Source: JACVRM01 sp963817375 (GTDB taxonomy: Bacteria; Actinomycetota; Thermoleophilia; Gaiellales; Gaiellaceae). From it: a stretch of 64,000 nucleotides of DNA. The number at the start of each line of letters is the position of its first letter. Position 1 is the first letter of the stretch. Positions 60,470 through 64,000 of this stretch are shown here, one piece after another. Position numbers and translations under genes: made by a program. A model generated the notes under the pieces. It ran no database searches, was not told the DNA's origin, and worked only from the letters and a program-made list of their open reading frames with translations. The DNA lies in NCBI GenBank assembly GCA_963817375.1, contig CAWFOB010000007.1:1-64000 (forward strand). Reading direction: 5' to 3'.

Positions 60470-60870
60470 AAACGCGCGCAGGCAGGGAGCCGTAGCCGCC
60501 GCGCCTCGAGGTTGCCGGGGTCGTTCGCGCGAGCAGCGGCGATCAGGGTCGCGACCTCCGTCCGGCCCGGCGTGCGCGTCGCCGCGTCGAGCAGGCGCTG
60601 GCTCCTGCGGAAGCTGCGGAGCATCCGTGCGACGGCCTCCCGGTCGGCCTCCGGCGGCTCCAGCGAGGCCAGGCGCTCGAGCGCTCGTGCCCGCCGTGCC
60701 AGGACGACCCGGAAGTGGCGTTCGGCGGCCGGCGTCCGCCCGCGCGCGTGTGCGTCGGCGAGGGCCACGACGTCGCGGCAGACGGCGTCGGCGTGCTCGC
60801 GGTACCGGTCGTGGCTGCCCGTGCACCCGGCGGCCACCGCGAGCGCCGCGAAGAGCAGGGCGACGCGCAC
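60466..60870 (-). CDS. Small lipoprotein
   Basis: 134 residues. Leader VALLFAALAVAAGC gives a lipobox with Cys. The mature chain is helical and Arg-rich (RARALERLASLEPPEADREA, VARMLRSFRRSQRLLDAATR) with one more Cys pair candidate. No family. GTG start at 60870. Function unknown; probably an extracytoplasmic helical protein. Confidence 0.65.
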   Translation of the reverse strand: MRVALLFAALAVAAGCTGSHDRYREHADAVCRDVVALADAHARGRTPAAERHFRVVLARRARALERLASLEPPEADREAVARMLRSFRRSQRLLDAATRTPGRTEVATLIAAARANDPGNLEARRLRLPACARF

Positions 60871-60958
60871 ACCATCGGCTTCGGCAGCCTGGGCACTGCC
60901 GCGAATCCCTCTACCGAAGCACCGTCGGCGACCTGGCCCGACGCCGGATTGCGCCTTC

Positions 60959-61336
60959 GTGCAGGCTTATCCCGTGGACGAGACGACGCACTACCGCTGG
61001 GACGACATGCCGAAGGAGCCGCTGAAGGCCGACCTGCACCGGCGGCTGATCACGGGCGAGCGGATGATGCTCGCGCACGTGTACCTGGACAAGGGCTGTC
61101 TCGTCCCGCAGCACTCGCACGAGAACGAGCAGCTGACCTACATCCTCGAGGGCGGCCTGCGGTTCTGGCTCGGCGAGGACGAGTCGGAGGTCGTCGACGT
61201 GATGGCCGGCGAGGTGCTGCACATCCCGCCGAACGTGCCGCACGAGGCGGTGGCGCTCGAGGACACGCTCGACGTGGACGTGTTCTCGCCCCCGCGCGAG
61301 GACTGGATCAACAAGACGGACGACTACCTGCGGTGA
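60959..61336 (+). CDS. Cupin protein
   Basis: 125 residues. Motif 1: GCLVPQHSHENEQLTYILEG (His, His, Glu). Motif 2: GEVLHIPPNVPHEAVALED (His). The end DVDVFSPPREDWINKTDDYL is shared with quercetinase/pectin-degradation KdgF-like cupins. GTG start at 60959. Its stop overlaps the SDR start (GTGA), and this cupin/SDR pairing recalls uronate or sugar-acid pathways, which remains a guess. Confidence 0.83.
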   Translation: MQAYPVDETTHYRWDDMPKEPLKADLHRRLITGERMMLAHVYLDKGCLVPQHSHENEQLTYILEGGLRFWLGEDESEVVDVMAGEVLHIPPNVPHEAVALEDTLDVDVFSPPREDWINKTDDYLR

Positions 61337-62103
61337 GGCTCGGGCTCAAGGACAGACGCGTCCTCGTCACCGGCGGGTCGAAGGGGCTCGGCGAGGCGAT
61401 CGCGCGGGAGCTGATCGAGGAGGGCGCGCGCGTGGCCATCTGCTCGAGGAGCGAGGAGGAGGTGCGCGCGACCGGCGAGGCGATCGGCGCGACGCACGCG
61501 CAGGCCGCCGACGTGACCGACCCGGAGCAGGTGCGCGACTTCGTCGCGCGCTCGGCCGAGGTGCTCGGGGGGATCGACGCGCTCGTGAACAACGCGGGCC
61601 GCGCGCATCCCGGGAACTTCTCGACGCTGAACGACGAGGACTGGCAGCACGACTTCGAGGTGAAGGTGCTCTCGCTGATCCGCTGCTCACGCGAGGCGCT
61701 GCCGCACATGCGGCGCGCGGGCGGCGGCCGCATCGTGAACATCGGCGCCGTCTACTCGCGCATGCCCGACCCGACGTTCTTCGCGACGTCGGTGAACCGG
61801 GCCGCCGGCAACAACTTCACGAAGGCGCTCGCGATGGAGGTCGCAAAGGACGACATCCTCGTCAACGGCGTCAACATCGGCTTCGTGATCACGCCGCAGT
61901 GGGACAACATCCATCGCCGTCGCGCCCCCGACCAGCCGCGGGAGGAGTTCCTCGACGCGATGGCCGCGCAGGATGTCCCGCTCGGGCGCATGGGGCGCCC
62001 CGACGAGGTGTCGGGGCTCGTGACGTTCTTGCTCAGTGACCGAGCGAGCTACATCACCGGCGCGTCGATCGACGTGGCCGGCGGTATGGGGAGGTACGTC
62101 TAG
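61333..62103 (+). CDS. Short-chain dehydrogenase/reductase with altered catalytic residues
   Basis: 256 residues. Cofactor site VLVTGGSKGLGEAIARELIE, ADVTDPEQVRDFVARSAEVL and LVNNAGRAHPGNFSTLNDED are classical. Where Y-x3-K is expected, the sequence reads ATSVNRAAGNNFTKALAMEV, so the Tyr is Thr and the Lys is Arg. The C-terminal part is normal (MGRPDEVSGLVTFLLSDRAS, YITGASIDVAGGMG). It could be inactive or use another mechanism. Coupled to the cupin gene. Confidence 0.88.
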   Translation: MRLGLKDRRVLVTGGSKGLGEAIARELIEEGARVAICSRSEEEVRATGEAIGATHAQAADVTDPEQVRDFVARSAEVLGGIDALVNNAGRAHPGNFSTLNDEDWQHDFEVKVLSLIRCSREALPHMRRAGGGRIVNIGAVYSRMPDPTFFATSVNRAAGNNFTKALAMEVAKDDILVNGVNIGFVITPQWDNIHRRRAPDQPREEFLDAMAAQDVPLGRMGRPDEVSGLVTFLLSDRASYITGASIDVAGGMGRYV

Positions 62104-62861
62104 TGGCCACGGTGCCGCTCACGGCCGACGAGGTCGCCGAGCTCCTTGCGCTCGCGAAGAAGTCCGACAGCGTCGAGTTGAAGATGACCGTCCCGGAGTC
62201 GGCCCAGCGCTCGACGATCGAGGCGCTTGGGCTTGACCCGCTCCAGGCGCAGATCCGCCAGGTGTTCTTCTTCGACACGCCTGACCTCGCGCTCGACAAG
62301 CGGGGGCTTGTCGTCCGGGCCCGCCGTATCCAGAACAAAGGGGACGACACGGTTGTGAAGCTCCGGCCGGTTGTTCCCGACCAACTGCCCATCGAGATCC
62401 GATCCTCGCCGAACTTCGTCGTCGAGGTCGATGCGCTGCCCGGGGGCTTCGTCTGCTCCGGCACGATGAAGCAGATGCTGGATCTCGCCGAGGTGCGCCA
62501 GGCCGTCCGGGGCGCCCGCCCCGTGAAGAAGCTGTTCTCGAAGGAGCAGAAGGCGCTCTACGGCGAGCACGCGGCCGGGATCTCGCTCGACGATCTGGCG
62601 ATCCTCGGCCCGATCTTCGTGCTGAAGCTCCGGCTGAGCCCCCCAGAGCTCGGCCGGCGTCTCGTCGCCGAGGCGTGGCTCTATCCGGACGGGTCGCGGA
62701 TCCTCGAGCTCTCGACGAAGTGCAAGCCGAGCGAGCCCTTCCAGGTCGCCGCGGAGACGCGCGCCTACCTCGAGGAGCGCGGCATCGACTTGAGCGGAGA
62801 GCAGGAGACGAAGACGCGCAAGGCGCTCCGCTTCTTCGCGAAGCAGTTGCAGGAGGCGTGA
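62103..62861 (+). CDS. CYTH-domain-like protein
   Basis: 252 residues. VELKMTVPESAQRSTIEALG holds an ExExK-like start (V-E-L-K-M), and FFFDTPDLALDKRGLVVRAR, DDTVVKLRPVVPDQLPIEIR and LELSTKCKPSEPFQVAAETR provide the tunnel Arg, Lys and Glu positions of triphosphate tunnel metalloenzymes. Such enzymes bind or cleave triphosphate or polyphosphate. GTG start overlapping the SDR stop by one base. Two downstream genes include an exopolyphosphatase, which supports a polyphosphate role. Confidence 0.72.
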   Translation: MATVPLTADEVAELLALAKKSDSVELKMTVPESAQRSTIEALGLDPLQAQIRQVFFFDTPDLALDKRGLVVRARRIQNKGDDTVVKLRPVVPDQLPIEIRSSPNFVVEVDALPGGFVCSGTMKQMLDLAEVRQAVRGARPVKKLFSKEQKALYGEHAAGISLDDLAILGPIFVLKLRLSPPELGRRLVAEAWLYPDGSRILELSTKCKPSEPFQVAAETRAYLEERGIDLSGEQETKTRKALRFFAKQLQEA

Positions 62862-63364
62862 CGGGCCTCCGCTGGGAGTGGCGCACCGAGGCCGACGTCG
62901 ACGCCCCGGCCGGCGAGGTGGCGGAGAGCGACGAGCTCTACCTGCTGTCGGAGGCGACCGACGCGTCGGTGAAGGTGCGCGGAGGCCGGCTCGACGTGAA
63001 GGTGCTCGAGCGGGTCGCGGACGGGCTCGAGCTCTGGCGGCCTGTGGTGAAGGCCGCGTTCCCACTCGACGCCGACGCCGCGGATGAGGTCGGACGTGCG
63101 CTCGGCGTCTCCGGGCGGCCGTCGACGCTCGACGAGCTGCGCGCGCTCCCCGGCGTGCGCCCGGTCGAGGTGCACAAGCGGCGTGAGCACTTCACCGTCG
63201 GTGACGCGATGGTCGAGCGGGCGGAGCTGCGGACGCCGACGGGTGTGGCAGTGACGGTCGCGGTCGAGTCGGAGGATCCGGCGGCTGTGCTCGCCGCCGT
63301 ACGTGAGCTCGGGCTGGAGGGCCGGCCGAACGTCAGCGTGCCGCGGACGCTCAAGGGCCTGTGA
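62858..63364 (+). CDS. Small CYTH-like protein
   Basis: 168 residues, GTG start overlapping the previous stop. LRWEWRTEADVDAPAGEVAE may correspond to the ExExK strand; SVKVRGGRLDVKVLERVADG and VEVHKRREHFTVGDAMVERA add basic residues facing one side; VAVTVAVESEDPAAVLAAVR follows. The pattern suggests a degenerate tunnel fold, but I cannot assign it firmly. Located between a CYTH-like gene and ppx, with overlaps on both sides. Confidence 0.55.
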   Translation: MTGLRWEWRTEADVDAPAGEVAESDELYLLSEATDASVKVRGGRLDVKVLERVADGLELWRPVVKAAFPLDADAADEVGRALGVSGRPSTLDELRALPGVRPVEVHKRREHFTVGDAMVERAELRTPTGVAVTVAVESEDPAAVLAAVRELGLEGRPNVSVPRTLKGL

Positions 63365-64000
63365 CCCGCCGCGTCGGCGTCATCGACGTCGGGACGAATT
63401 CGGTCAAGTTCTTGCTCGAGGAGGACGGGAAGACTGTCGTCGACCGGTCGGAGATCACGCGCCTTGGGCAGGGCGCCAGCGCCGACGGGCGGCTCGCCAG
63501 TGAGTCGATCGCCCGCACCGTCGATGCGATCGCCGCGATGGCGTCCGAGGCCGGCGCCGCAAAGATCGCGGCCGTCGGGACCGCGGGACTGCGCCGCGCG
63601 CCGAACCGCGACGAGCTGATCGGCGGCGTCCGCGAGCGGACGGGCATCGAGGTCGAGGTCATCTCGGGCGAGGAGGAGGCGCGGCTGTCCTATCTCGCGA
63701 CAAAGACGGCGCTGGGGCTCGAAGGCAGCGTGGCCGTCTTCGAGACGGGCGGCGGCAGCACCCAGTTCACGTACGGCCGCGGCGACCGGATCGAGGAGCA
63801 GTTCAGCGTCGACGTCGGCGCGGCGCGGGTGACCGAGGGCTGGCACCTCGACGGTCCCGTCGACGTGGACGTCGTAGCCGAGGCGCGGGCCGGCATACAC
63901 GAGGAGCTCGGCCGCGTGCACGGCGGCGCCGACGCCGTCGTCGGCATGGGCGGCGCCGTTACCAACCTCGCGGCCGTCAAGCACGGCCTCGCCGAGTACG
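63361..64000 (+). CDS. Exopolyphosphatase / Ppx-GppA family, partial at right edge
   Basis: First 213 residues of a Ppx/GppA phosphatase. VGVIDVGTNSVKFLLEEDGK (phosphate 1 loop), ARLSYLATKTALGL, VAVFETGGGSTQFTYGRGD (phosphate 2) and GGADAVVGMGGAVTNLAAVK (adenosine motif) are as in the ASKHA fold. GTG start overlapping the previous stop (GTGA). It would release phosphate from polyphosphate or (p)ppGpp. The C-terminus is beyond the window. Confidence 0.92.
   Translation, partial: MTRRVGVIDVGTNSVKFLLEEDGKTVVDRSEITRLGQGASADGRLASESIARTVDAIAAMASEAGAAKIAAVGTAGLRRAPNRDELIGGVRERTGIEVEVISGEEEARLSYLATKTALGLEGSVAVFETGGGSTQFTYGRGDRIEEQFSVDVGAARVTEGWHLDGPVDVDVVAEARAGIHEELGRVHGGADAVVGMGGAVTNLAAVKHGLAEY

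Noticed and set aside
1..64000. CRISPR arrays, tRNA or rRNA genes, transposases, phage genes
   Set aside because: No repeat-spacer pattern, no tRNA-like cloverleaf or CCA end, and no matching protein motifs were seen on reading through; a dedicated RNA search was not possible.

Overview
The window is GC-rich chromosomal DNA from a bacterium, most likely an actinobacterium of the Thermoleophilia type (Gaiellales or Solirubrobacterales). This is an inference from the very high G/C at third codon positions, the heavy use of GTG and TTG starts, many 4-base start/stop overlaps, a coenzyme F420 gene set, and long secreted beta-rich proteins with basic C-terminal domains. I saw no rRNA, tRNA, CRISPR array, transposase or phage gene.

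Layout. Positions 1-18630 form a surface-polysaccharide locus. It holds glycosyltransferases of the GT2 and GT4 types, a GT39-like membrane protein, three methyltransferase or hydroxylase-like enzymes, and an ABC exporter (permease 14407-15210, ATPase with a long C-terminal domain 17131-18357). hemE sits between the two exporter genes. Positions 18744-23300 carry a PHP/PolX-like protein divergent from a four-gene F420 operon (cofC-cofD-npdG-cofE). Positions 23301-47080 are a mosaic of short operons: a MarR-controlled FAD oxidase and beta-propeller, a cNMP-binding protein with a second MarR regulator, a DEAD-box helicase, two class III nucleotide cyclases, an L,D-transpeptidase, several secreted beta-propellers, a dipeptidase, an OmpR-type two-component system, cupins and a 1-Cys peroxiredoxin. 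Positions 47207-58483 are dominated by cell-surface genes: a 798-residue secreted protein, a LuxR regulator with a degenerate receiver, a Thr/Pro-rich anchored protein, and a 1300-residue Calx-beta protein with three almost identical 252-residue repeats, followed by an ECF sigma factor and a zinc anti-sigma protein. Positions 58480-64000 hold a methyltransferase, an aminotransferase, a lipoprotein, a cupin/SDR pair and a CYTH / CYTH-like / Ppx polyphosphate operon cut by the right edge.

How genes work together. In the polysaccharide locus, eight minus-strand genes (14384 down to 6073) are packed with overlaps or short gaps and probably make, modify and cap a glycan that the ABC exporter carries out. 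The F420 genes cover guanylylation of the phospho-acid precursor, its transfer to Fo, glutamylation, and F420-NADP electron exchange. The cyclases at 31.5-33.6 kb and the cNMP-binding protein at 27.5 kb suggest local cyclic-nucleotide signalling. The sigma/anti-sigma pair and the LuxR protein flank the surface-protein genes and may regulate them.

Sequence quality. Many genes at 0-18 kb, and a few elsewhere (31582, 35600, 45150, 45890, 59.5-60.4 kb), carry single-base frameshifts while 18.4-31 kb is clean. I give the restored products and mark each such gene. The inserted bases mostly fall exactly between codons, which is itself reported as a finding. The other main observations are an interspersed GGGGACAG-ended repeat family with an inverted core, CTAG tail-to-tail gene overlaps, a leaderless -10 signature, and several well-formed operators and hairpins.
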